A DNA stretch of 51,768 nt, taken from Gnetum montanum (Eukaryota; Streptophyta; Gnetopsida; Gnetales; Gnetaceae). This document shows positions 43,156 to 51,768 of this stretch, piece after piece. Below the pieces are notes generated by a model. The model worked only from the letters and a program-made list of their open reading frames with translations, did not search any database and was not told the origin of the DNA. The stretch lies in the NCBI GenBank assembly GCA_015680685.1, contig MNCI01027017.1:374264-426031 (forward strand). The letters run 5' to 3'. Position 1 is the stretch's first letter. Each line of letters opens with the position of its first letter. The translations under genes and the position numbers were made by a program.

Positions 43156-43462
43156 TGATGAGCAACATGTACCCCTATGACCAACCATACGAATCACAAG
43201 CATTTATGCATGATTTAGTCGAATTTCGTAGATGGGACTAGTTGTGGCATCTAGATTGTTAAGAATTGATCATAGGATGTTGTCTTCCCACTTGGACTAG
43301 TGGTAGCTTTATCACATATGGTTTAGTCCAAAGTGAGGCATATGATAATTAATGTTGTTAGGCCCATTTTACTTCTAATAATAAACATAATTAAGAATGA
43401 AATTTAATCTTAAATCTAAGTAATGAAGGTAATGTAAATCTACATCATCTATCCTACCCATG
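43156..43462 (-). repeat. Truncated gypsy LTR (3' LTR or solo), cut by element E
   Basis: The plus strand starts TGATGAGCAACATGTACCCC and continues with sequence matching the antisense of the right part of LTR B (TGGGACTAGTTGTGGCA, TTTAGTCCAAAGTGAGG). No PBS lies to its left, so it is not a minus-strand 5' LTR. It stops at 43462, where LTR E begins. Confidence 0.7.
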
Positions 43463-44411
43463 TGATGAGACACGATATCGCGGCTGTCGCGATATCACAT
43501 TGTCCCCTGCGATATCGTGTACACGATATCGCGGTCCACCGCCAAATCTATGCATAAGAGGCGGCACTCCCCTCATTTCTCATCCTAGGCTAGAAGTAGG
43601 GAAACTCTGGCAGTTTGATCACTCCAGAGATAGAATATTTTCCATGTGCCCACAGTAGGAGTCCCCAAGTGAACGGATCTTTATTCGAGTAGCTTTGTAC
43701 TTGAACGCAAGTTGTGTACAGCAATAAAGACGAGCTTTGTGGATAAACCTTGCAGTGCATGGAATAGGTTTATTACATGTTATTTCTTACCTGTTATTTA
43801 TTACTTGCAGTAGCGCGGCATGAGTATGACTTGATTATGAGCATTGACAAATGTGTACAACTAATCAAGGAATCGGCTGCTCATCGCGATTAGTCTCTCT
43901 CACCCTCAACTACTAGAATGCGGGATGAGTACGACGTGATTACGAGCATCTACAGATGTGTACGGCTAGTCAAGGAATTGGCTGCTCATCACGTTTAGGC
44001 TAGTTAAGTGCCTCAGTACGACCACTTCGAGCACGTGCGTTACGTGTGGTGATCCCAGTAATGATTAGCGTTTGGTAGCCATAGTTGCATAGTTCAGGGT
44101 GTGTACGGTAAGTGGGAATGGATGCTAATGCTAGTTAATTTAGACTTAGTCCTTAGTTAGAGTTAGTTAGCTCTCTCAACCCTTCACCTTGATAGCATAG
44201 GAGAAATACCAAAAAAGCTATAAAAATCATATACCTTGGACTTACTTAACCATACACCGTGACAACAACAAGTAAGTCTGGGAAGACAATGAATGATTAA
44301 CCCCAAGTGTTCCATGGGTCGTTTAGGTATTTAGTCTACGGAGTTCGACAGGATCGCACGTGCTACGCTCGTTTCATATGGTTGAGTGTAGGGGTACCTC
44401 GCCACTCATCA
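43463..44411 (+). repeat. 5' LTR of element E (949 bp)
   Basis: It runs TGATGAG to CTCATCA. U3 palindromes (CGATATCG type) lie at 43473-43535. The TATA box position holds TATGCATA (43548-43555) instead of TATAAATA, probably weakening it. R/U5 contains a tandem duplication (about 43815-43893 and 43920-43998) that is single in LTR B. Confidence 0.9.
43815..43998 (+). repeat. Tandem duplication inside LTR E (period about 105 bp)
   Basis: Two related units, each with ATGAGTAYGACKTGATTA, then GATGTGTAC-like and CAAGGAAT.GGCTGCTCATC, are separated by 26 bases of TCTCTCTCACCCTCAACTAC-like sequence. Sequence differences between the units show the duplication is not recent. Confidence 0.75.
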
Positions 44412-44412
44412 T

Positions 44413-44430
44413 TGGTGCCGTTGCCGGGGA
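44413..44430 (+). other. Primer-binding site of element E (tRNA-Asp)
   Basis: TGGTGCCGTTGCCGGGGA is the complement of the tRNA-Asp 3' end with one mismatch (C to T in a CpG). Confidence 0.88.
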
Positions 44431-44557
44431 CTAAGTGTTTGTACGCCGAATAGAACATAAGGGATATCACTCACATCGTTGTGAGCCTTAACAAACCTTT
44501 GGGTTAATCAAGATAAAAAATTATATAACAGTGAAATTAGCACACCGATAAATCAAA

Positions 44558-46645
44558 ATGCCTTCTTCTCATAAGAGCAACTCACCACCTAAGAACCATA
44601 CACGACACAGTCGGCAACATAAAACACATAACCCAAATCAGCCAAGTCCTAAACAATACAAGATAGTTTATACTCATCTCAATGAGTATATTCCAGACTC
44701 TACTTTTATCCTCCATCAAGACGAACAGCTGCGATGGAGAGATTTGCAAGGTAACATCGTGTTACCCCTAGATCGATCAGCCCCTCAGATGCTTTTCCGT
44801 GCCTTGGCACAGATTGGCATGCAAGAGCTATATGCTGAATACGTTGCAGAGGAATTTGACATGAGGGATTATTATCCCATAGATGCCCAATGTATGAGAG
44901 ACTTAAGGAAGGAGAGTCAACATGCACTGTTGAAGGGCAAGGTTCCGCATGTCCTTAGTGAAATAGGAGATGAGGAACCCCTTATCACGGGTTCTTTAGC
45001 AAAAGATGTTTCCCCTCCTAATGATGAGGAGGAGGTTGGGTATCAGAACCTACAATCAACGATACATATCCCTGGTTCTGATGCCTGTGAACACCAACTG
45101 TTCACAGAGGGAACAACCACTTATGCTAAGGATGGGCACTTTGATCGTCACCATGATCGGGGCCATAGCAGCCGAAGAGAAGGCAAGAAACATNGGCGTC
45201 ATGAAAGAGATGATCATGACGAGCCCCTACTCACAACCTGAAGTATGCTTGACATAACGGAGGCAGTTAGGATTCCCACAAGGCATTTAAAGGATAGTCG
45301 GATCAAGCATTTAGACATGAATAACATCCCACGATTTGAAGGGGAATATAGTGTTGATCTGCAAAATCATTTACGGGCATTCCATGATGCCTGTGCCTTG
45401 CAGAATATAGAAAATGAGTGGCAGAAACTTAAGTTGTTCCCAAGGACACTCACCAAAGAAGAAGAGAGCTAGTACCAGTCCTTAGAACTGGAAACCATCA
45501 GGAGGTGGAGTACGATGCTAGAACTGTTCAACGAAAAGTATCAAACGTACTCCAGAGTGTCCAATTTGCGTAAGTAGATCCAAGGCTGGAAGCAAGGTAC
45601 ACACGAACCCTTGGATGCTGCCATGGCCCACTATTACACATTGTTACATCGTTGCTCGGGCCATGGGTACGCTCAGTGGGACCAAATTCGCCACATCATG
45701 GATGGACTGAGGCATGAAACTAGAAGAACCCTTGGAACTTACACCCAAGGGAGATTCTCACAACTTAGAGCCCATGAAGTACGTAGCTTGTTGGAACAAG
45801 TAGTAAAAGAAGAGGGTGAGCTATGCAAAAGGAAAAGTGCAAAAGACTATAACCATGATCCCTCCCTTCAAAAGAAGGGAGTGAAATTTTGTGATGAAGA
45901 GGATGAGTCACCAATCGAAGAGTTGGTGAACCGGAAAACCTTGCCGATCCAAAAGTTGACAACAGAAATAACGGCTAAGGTAGATGACGTATAGAGTTCC
46001 TTAGACTCTAAAATTGAAACTGTCTTAAAAATTGTAGAAGAGTCTAAGGTAGAACAAAGTAGTGACAAAGGTAAGAAAAAGTGGAGAGATTTAGGCCCTG
46101 CATATAACAAGGGTAAGGGAAAAATCACTAACTTCGATGTGGCTGAGGATTCTGACACAGACGATGATGGTGGATGTGAGATCTGCCATTATGACCATCC
46201 TAAAGGATGTTGCCCCATCATCTCACATCTATAGGAGTTTGGGGTGTATGCGCTTAATCCAAGACTCAACCAACGGCAAACACCCCGAAGGTTACCTTAT
46301 CCACAAGGTAACCCGAGGCAGTTCCACCAACCACTAACGTATTCTCTAAGTGAAACTCCACCACAACCCATTGGACAACATCAGTAGTGGAAATACCCAT
46401 AGTCCTGGGGAATGCCACCGCCAACACAACAGTGCCCTTACTGGCAGCCTAATCCTTATGGTTATTATGGGCAGCAACCGATTTCCCCAGGTGACTCTAT
46501 GGATCACATAAACCCTCCATGTTACTACCAAGTTTAGGAGTATTTTAGGACTCCTTATCCTTCGGGAAACGCTCCATACCCATACTATCCTCCAATTCCA
46601 TCCGCATCTTTTGCACCAGTAGCTCCACCGCCAATCGCTCCAACA
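44558..46645 (+). pseudogene. gag: Element E gag
   Basis: It begins MPSSHKSNSPP at 44558, 127 bases after the PBS. The N-terminal segment LQGNIVLPLDRS, a capsid-like core (MNNIPRFEGEY, FHDACALQNIENEWQKLKLFPRTL, YYTLLHRCSGHGYAQ) and a zinc-knuckle-like CEICHYDHPKGCC (46174-46212; C-x2-C-x3-H-x3-C, shorter than the usual CCHC) follow. A Pro/Gln/Tyr-rich tail to about 46800 joins the protease. In-frame stops are at 45239 (TGA; D has CGA here), 45470 (TAG; D has TGG), 45575, 45992, 46385 and 46400 (TAG). One undetermined base (N) is at 45193. There are no frameshifts. Confidence 0.88.
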
Positions 46646-47389
46646 ATGCCTAAAGTAAACCCCACTCAACCGCAACAACCCAACACTGCAAGGGCTCCCA
46701 ATCCTCCAATATCAATTGGTTCTAACAATCATACATCAAAAAGACCCTTCCTTAGGATCAAAAATCCAACTAAGCCTTCACCCTCACAAGCAGTTGAGCA
46801 TCGTAACACCCCCATACCAAATAAGGTTTCGGGAAACCCTTCGACAGAGAAATCGCATCTAATGCATACAGTTATGTTAACACATACAGTAACCGACTGG
46901 ATCAAGGTCGACCATCTTCCAAAGAAATTATCGGATCTGGGAGTCCCCCTAGTTTATCTCCAAGTTGCTGGGAATGAACCCCATAAGGCTCTTCTTGACT
47001 CAGGTTCCGAGGTCAACTTAATCTCACAAGAACTGTATAAAACTTGGAACCTACCTCCACTCAAGAAGAGCAATTTTCGCCTAGAGCTAGCTGACCAATC
47101 CATCACTGTTCCTTTGGGACAGGTTGAGGACATTGTTACCACTGTCAGTGGATGGTCATATCCAGCCAATTTCCTGGTAATCCAGATAAACAATGACAAA
47201 GGGGATTTCCCAATTATAATGGGAAGGGCATGGCTAAATACAATCGACGCACGCCTAGGAATCCACAACCTTTCCCTAGAAATATCCAAGATAAATACTT
47301 TTGGGAAAATTGAGAGGAAAAGAGTTCCATGCATTGCATATAGTGACATGGGGTGTCATTGTGTGCAGAAATCATGGGTGATGTGAAGT
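46646..47389 (+). pseudogene. Element E protease region
   Basis: This is the same frame as gag. HTVMLTHTVTDWIKVDHLPKK leads into the retropepsin-like loop ALLDSGSEVNLIS (about 46987-47025), then VEDIVTTVSGWSYPANFLV and IIMGRAWLNTI, the second half of the fold. The catalytic D-S-G is intact. A TGA at 47384-47386 separates it from the RT part. Confidence 0.88.
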
Positions 47390-48703
47390 TTAACATTGCC
47401 TGCATGCAATCGGTGTGCACAGGATGTTGACATCCAAAAGTGCCTACACGCGATAGCCACACAACAAGAAAACACCCAGCGGCTGATGGCTGATAAAGAG
47501 AGCAACTTGACAACCTGCATGGAACTAGCTGAGGGAATAACTAGTGCTTACATTGAAAGCACAAACATACTAGAGCAAGTTCGTTGCCAACTTCCAATCC
47601 TTAACTCTGAAAACATCAATTGGGGAAAGTTGGAGATTCCTAAGGAGTTTAAACAAGAGCCCCTCGATTTAAAACCATTACCCACCGATTTGGAATACGT
47701 GACCCTTAAAAACGGAAAATCGGTGACCATCAACGCAAAGCTCACACCCAAGAAAAAAGAAAGTTTGCTAAAGGTAATAAACAAGTGGTCAACAGCCTTT
47801 GCATGGTCATACCCCGACCTAACCAGAATAGATCCTATGATATGCCAGCATAGGATTTACATAGACCCCTCTATGAAGCCTCACAAACAACCCCAGAGGT
47901 GATTGAAGCAAAAGCTAAAACAAATAGTGAAAAAGGAGCTAGAGCAGCTTCTCAAGGCTGGGTTCATTCACCCTATCACTGATAGCGAATGGGTTAGTCC
48001 TCTTGTCATCGTACTGAAGAAAGGAGGTAAATGGAGGATATGTATAGATTTTAGGCTATTAAATATGGCAACATTCAAAGACCACTTCCCATTGCCATTT
48101 GTTGACCAAGTCTTAGACACTATAGCAGGGCATCACTATTACAGTTTTCTGGATGGATATAGTGGGTACAACCAAATATGAATTGCGCCAGAAGACCAAG
48201 CCAAGACAATGTTCACTAGTCCTTGGGAAACGTTTGCATACAAAAAAATGCCTTTTGGCTTGTGCAATGCACCTACCACGTTCCAACAATTAGTTCTAAG
48301 CATCTTTCAACAGCAAATAGGTAATGGAGTAGAAGTCTTCATGGACGACTTCTCCACTTATGGGATGAGCTTTGATCAAGCCCTCGACCGGTTAGAGCAA
48401 GTATTGAAACGATGTGTTGAAACCAACCTTAAGCTCAACTGGCAAAAGTGTCATTTAATGGTTCAAGAGGGCATCGTACTGGGGCACAAAATTTCACAAT
48501 CAGGAATTGAGGTGGATCCAGAAAAAATTAAAGTCATCCAAGGAATTACCCGACAACCAGAGACTGTTAAAGACATTAGGTCATTTCTTGGATACACTGG
48601 CTACTACAGGAGGTTTATCACGAACTTCTCCAAAGTTGCCAAACCGTTGGTAGAATTAACGAAAAAAGATGCACCATTTGAATGGACCAGGGAATGTGAA
48701 TGA
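47390..48703 (+). pseudogene. pol: Element E reverse transcriptase
   Basis: A linker (NRCAQDVDIQKCLHA) is followed by RT from about 47900: GFIHPITDSEWVSPLVIVLKKGGKWR, FRLLN, PLPFVDQVLD, FLDGYSGYNQI, PFGLCNAPTTFQQL and the catalytic FMDDFSTYG (about 48341-48367), typical of the Athila/Tat group. Stops at 47900 (TGA), 48179 (TGA, in the conserved NQIRIAPED position) and 48701 (TGA) all fit CGA to TGA. All catalytic Asp are kept. Confidence 0.9.
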
Positions 48704-49270
48704 GCATTCCAAACCCTCAAACAGAGGCTTGTAGAAACTCCCATTCTACAAGCCCCTGACTGGTCTAGGCTGTTCCATATCATGACCGATGCATCTAACT
48801 ATGCCTTAGGAGTTGTACTGACACAATTAGATGAGAAAAAATGACCTTATTACATCCACTGTGCCAGTAAAAGTATCACTGGTACATAACTTAACTACAT
48901 GACTACAGAAAAGGAATTAATGGTTGTAGTGTTTGCACTGGATAAATTTAGGCACTATGTATTGGGTTACAAAGTATACATCCATACAGATCATAGTGCA
49001 ATTAGGTTCCTTATGAACAAGCCAATGGTTAGCCCATATATTATACGTTGGTTGGTGATTCTTCAGGAGTTCGACTTAACCATAGTAGACTGCAAAGGCA
49101 CCAAGAATGTAGTCGCCAATCACCTATCTCGGTTGCTGTGGGACAACAAAGAGGATGAATACGCTGTATCTGATCATTTTCTTGATGAAACCCTCTTTGC
49201 TGGTGTAGTAAATAATCAACCCACAGAAATAAATTGGTATAGTAGCATTCTTACCTATCTCACTTCATAA
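48704..49270 (+). pseudogene. Element E RNase H
   Basis: TDASNYALGVVLTQ, then TEKELMVVVFALDKFRHYVLG and YIHTDHSAI carry the D-E-D catalytic residues. IVDCKGTKNVVANHLSRL closes the domain. A TGA at 48842 sits where Arg (KRPY) is usual, and a TAA at 49268. Confidence 0.88.
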
Positions 49271-50581
49271 CAAATACCATAGGAGTTGGACTTTAGGAAG
49301 AAACAACAGTTTCTTCACAAAACCAAGTACTTCATGGAAATTAAGGGACAACTTTATAAAGTCTACCTTGATGGCTTGGTTCGATGGTGTGTGCCCAATC
49401 AAGATCAATTAAAAGTTCTCCAGGATGCTCATGAGGGCCCCTGTGGGGGTCATTATGTTGGGAGATGAACGGCTACTAAGGTTCTGCTTACAGGATATTA
49501 TTGGCCAACATTATTTTGGGATGCCCATCATTTTGCCCAATCCTGTGAGCGCTGCCAACATGATGGGGGAATGACTGCTAGAATGGAGGGTCCGCAACAA
49601 TGGATTCAGCCTTTAGAATTCTTCGATATATGGGGAATAGATTTTATGGGACCGATTACACCAATGTCCAACGGAAAGGCATATATAATCGTTGTTGTTG
49701 ATTACTGAACCAAATGGGCTAAAGCAACCGTTGTAACAGACTACACATCATCTACAGCTGCACGATTTGTACAACAACAAATCATTAATAGGTTTGGTGT
49801 GCCACGTGCGCTCATTTCTAATAATGGAACACATTTTATGGGTGCAACCTTTCGGAAACTGATGCAACACTTAGGGGTTGAGCATAAACTGACCACACCC
49901 TACCACCCCCAAGCTAATGGTCAGGCCAAGGTTACTAATAGGGAGATTACAAGAATATTAACATGAACAATTAGCAAATTTAGGCGAGACTGGAGCACGA
50001 AACTAAATGACGCTCTTTGGGCGTATCGTTCCACTTGGAAGCTCCCTACAGGATATTCTCCCTATGAGCTAGTGTACGAAAAACTTCCAAAACTCCCCAT
50101 ACAGAATGACCTCCGTACACTATCCACGGCTTGTGAACTTCACTTGGATCTCGACCTAGCACAAAAACAACGGTTAGCAACTTTGAATGTGTTAGACGAG
50201 AATCGATTGGTTGCACTATCGTTAAATGAGTTGCACAAGGCACACAATAAATAGCGTCATGAATTAAGGATCCGAAGGTTTAGGTACCAATCCGAAGATA
50301 AGGTCCTTTACTGGAACCCCACGCATGTAACCCAACATACAAAGTTTCAAACCTTGTGGGAAGGACCTTATATTATTCATACTACCTTCCCCTCTGGAGC
50401 CATGATGATATATAAGCCTGATAGCCCGGATAAAAGGTTATTGGTTAATGTACAACAAAAAAAACCTTTCCTTGAATCTGCAATAGCCAGTGCAAGTTCC
50501 ACCTCCACCAGCGGGCAATCTCGCTCATTATTTTGGATCTCTCCTTTTCCACTCAGTCATGGGGGAGATGGCCACCTATGA
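49271..50581 (+). pseudogene. Element E integrase and C-terminus
   Basis: The zinc-finger part has H-x-G-x-C-G-G-H and C-x2-C (CERCQ); the core has WGIDFMGP (first Asp), ISNNGTHF (second catalytic position, Asn instead of Asp) and HPQANGQAKVTN (the catalytic Glu of QAEV is Lys here, but Glu in element C). A C-terminal VLYWNPTHVTQH, LWEGPYII region follows. Stops are at 49466, near 49707 and near 49964 (TGA; element C has the CGA Arg codon at the last position). The frame ends at 50579-50581. Confidence 0.85.
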
Positions 50582-51768
50582 TGATCATATGGGGCCCTCA
50601 GTTCTTTTTTTGATTTTTGTTTTACATGTTTTTGTTTTACAGATTTTTGTTTTACAAATTTCTTTAACTTTTCTAATTTTTTTTTTACAAATTTTTTAAA
50701 CTTTTCTAGTTTTTGTTTTACAACATCGTTATACTTTTCCAATTTGTGTGTGTGTGTGTGTGATCCACCATGTAAGTTTGTCCCATAATAAGTGTTCTTT
50801 ATGATGGTATGAACTGTTTTCATATTGATTGCTAATGTTTGGTTTTTACCTTTAAGTCACAATGTGATACTAAGATATGTTTCTTTTGATATGATAGGCA
50901 ATGAGTTCACTTCATCCATCCATCCACCAGTTTCTATGGTCTCTCAGCTTGGAAATGTACAGTCCCTTCTAATGAGAACTTTAACGAATCGGTGACTGGG
51001 TATTTCTCAAACTAAGGAAGGACTCAAGGATTGAAAAGGGTGTGCCTTCAAGGGAACTTGATGCTTTTGTGTTGGTCATTCTCTTGGGTGCTTGAATGTT
51101 TCTTCTTGAGTTTTCTTGCCATTTCGATGTTACCCAATTATCGGAAACTGAGACAATAAAAATAAGAAGTCTTTGCATGGTGTGGTTCTCACGCATAAAA
51201 ACACAAAACACACAAAAAAAAAAACTAAGTGAGAATTCAAAACACACGCCTTAGATGGAATAAATTTGGGCTACAAGCACTAGTTATGGAACCAAAAGTG
51301 TTCCCTCTAACTAAGGCCCTTCTCGCTTCCCATTCTCTCCTTTGTTTCGTCGGAATGGTGGTGGCTCTTGGAGAGTGCATTGTTGTTGTCCAAGTGGATG
51401 GTTTAACCAAATGCGTTGATGCAAAGTCACTGGATGTGGTTGGTTTGAGGCCAGAGTTGGAATGAGATTTGCCAAGTTACATAATTATCAAACACAAAAG
51501 GGGTTGTACACCACCTTGTTCTTGGGATTCTATTCCATTCTCTTCTCTCCATCCTTCTCTCCATTTTTCACCTCATTGCCGGCTGTATCATTAGTGTATA
51601 TATTTTGGTTGATGCATTATTTTATTTTTGGTAAATTCTTGCAGTTAAGACTTTAACTCTTGTTCCCAATGACATTCCCAGAGCCTACGGACTCTTTTGA
51701 ATGTGGGTTTGTCAGGGCATTAAGGGCATGAGCCTACTTTGGGGAGGACCCACTGACATTTCTATTTG
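50582..51768 (+). other. Post-integrase spacer of element E
   Basis: Non-coding and collinear with the D spacer. It holds TTTTTGTTTTACA-type units (50605-50725), (TG)n at 50745-50762, the hairpin at 51178-51249, GTTCCCTCTAACTAAGGCCC near 51299 and GAGCCTACTTTGGGGAGGACCCAC near 51730. The window ends roughly where the internal promoter of B or C would follow. Confidence 0.65.
51178..51249 (+). other. Conserved hairpin in the element E spacer
   Basis: GGTGTGG then TTCTCAC (51186-51192) pairs with GTGAGAA (51228-51234) and, after a short bulge, ACACAC. It is the sense-strand counterpart of the hairpins in D and C. Confidence 0.5.

Larger units (their letters stand above)
43463..51768 (+). mobile_element. 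Element E: gypsy retrotransposon, 3' end outside the window
   Basis: The order is 5' LTR (43463-44411), tRNA-Asp PBS, gag, protease, RT, RNase H and integrase in a single reading frame (44558-50581), then the family spacer up to the window end. The internal promoter, 3' ORF, PPT and 3' LTR expected from B and C would lie beyond 51768. Frame integrity over 6 kb makes it the best-preserved copy here. Damage is by stop codons only. The five bases before the LTR (43458-43462, CCATG) should recur after its 3' LTR. Confidence 0.92.

Noticed and set aside
47214-47513. Antisense ORFs along the protease/RT of element E
   Set aside because: Shadows of the well-supported plus-strand gag-pol frame.

Overview
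The window is nuclear DNA of a seed plant with a repeat-rich genome. It is AT-rich and gene-poor and is dominated by nested Ty3/gypsy LTR retrotransposons whose primer-binding sites match plant tRNA-Asp, as in the Athila/Tat group. It has one apparently intact, intron-containing plant gene. I cannot name the species.

Layout, left to right. (1) 1-5221, element B (+): the 3' part of a gypsy element that starts outside the window. It holds a post-integrase spacer, an internal LTR-like promoter, a large extra 3' ORF, a polypurine tract and the 3' LTR. B is inserted into the RNase H region of (2) 5222-10938, element A (-): broken RNase H, RT, protease and gag, then its 5' LTR. (3) 10942-14949: a pseudogene fragment of a DRB-type double-stranded RNA-binding protein, the 3' end of a copia element with its LTR, and 2.5 kb of unrecognised DNA. 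(4) 14950-35464, element C (-): about 13.3 kb of its own sequence, with both LTRs, gag, pol and the extra 3' ORF. It is split by (5) 24275-31440, element D (-), which has perfect 5-bp target duplications and has lost RT, RNase H and integrase. (6) 35465-43155: a mostly unique island with a 31-bp tandem array, a two-exon NOI/RIN4-like gene (93 aa), tRNA-derived SINE-like copies and a LINE remnant. (7) 43156-43462: a truncated LTR, interrupted by (8) 43463-51768, element E (+), which runs off the right end. E keeps LTR, PBS and one continuous gag-pol frame broken only by stop codons.

The elements fall into two LTR subfamilies. B, D and E carry arrays of a GCGATATCGC-type palindrome upstream of the TATA box. 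A and C carry a CATCGATGAGGCCTC-type palindrome instead. The most interesting observation is that B and C both carry a second, internal copy of such a promoter (palindromes plus TATA box) upstream of a roughly 900-codon 3' ORF, and in each element the internal copy uses the same palindrome type as that element's own LTR. The 3' ORF joins a domain resembling the 'putative plant transposon protein' family to a long coiled-coil tail. Splice-acceptor-like sequence abuts its start codon, and a second polypurine tract survives at the matching place in D. This suggests an LTR-derived internal promoter for a separately expressed 3' gene.

Decay is dominated by C-to-T type changes (CGA to TGA, CAG to TAG), as expected for long-methylated plant DNA. 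All domain names rest on motifs read by eye. No database search was run.
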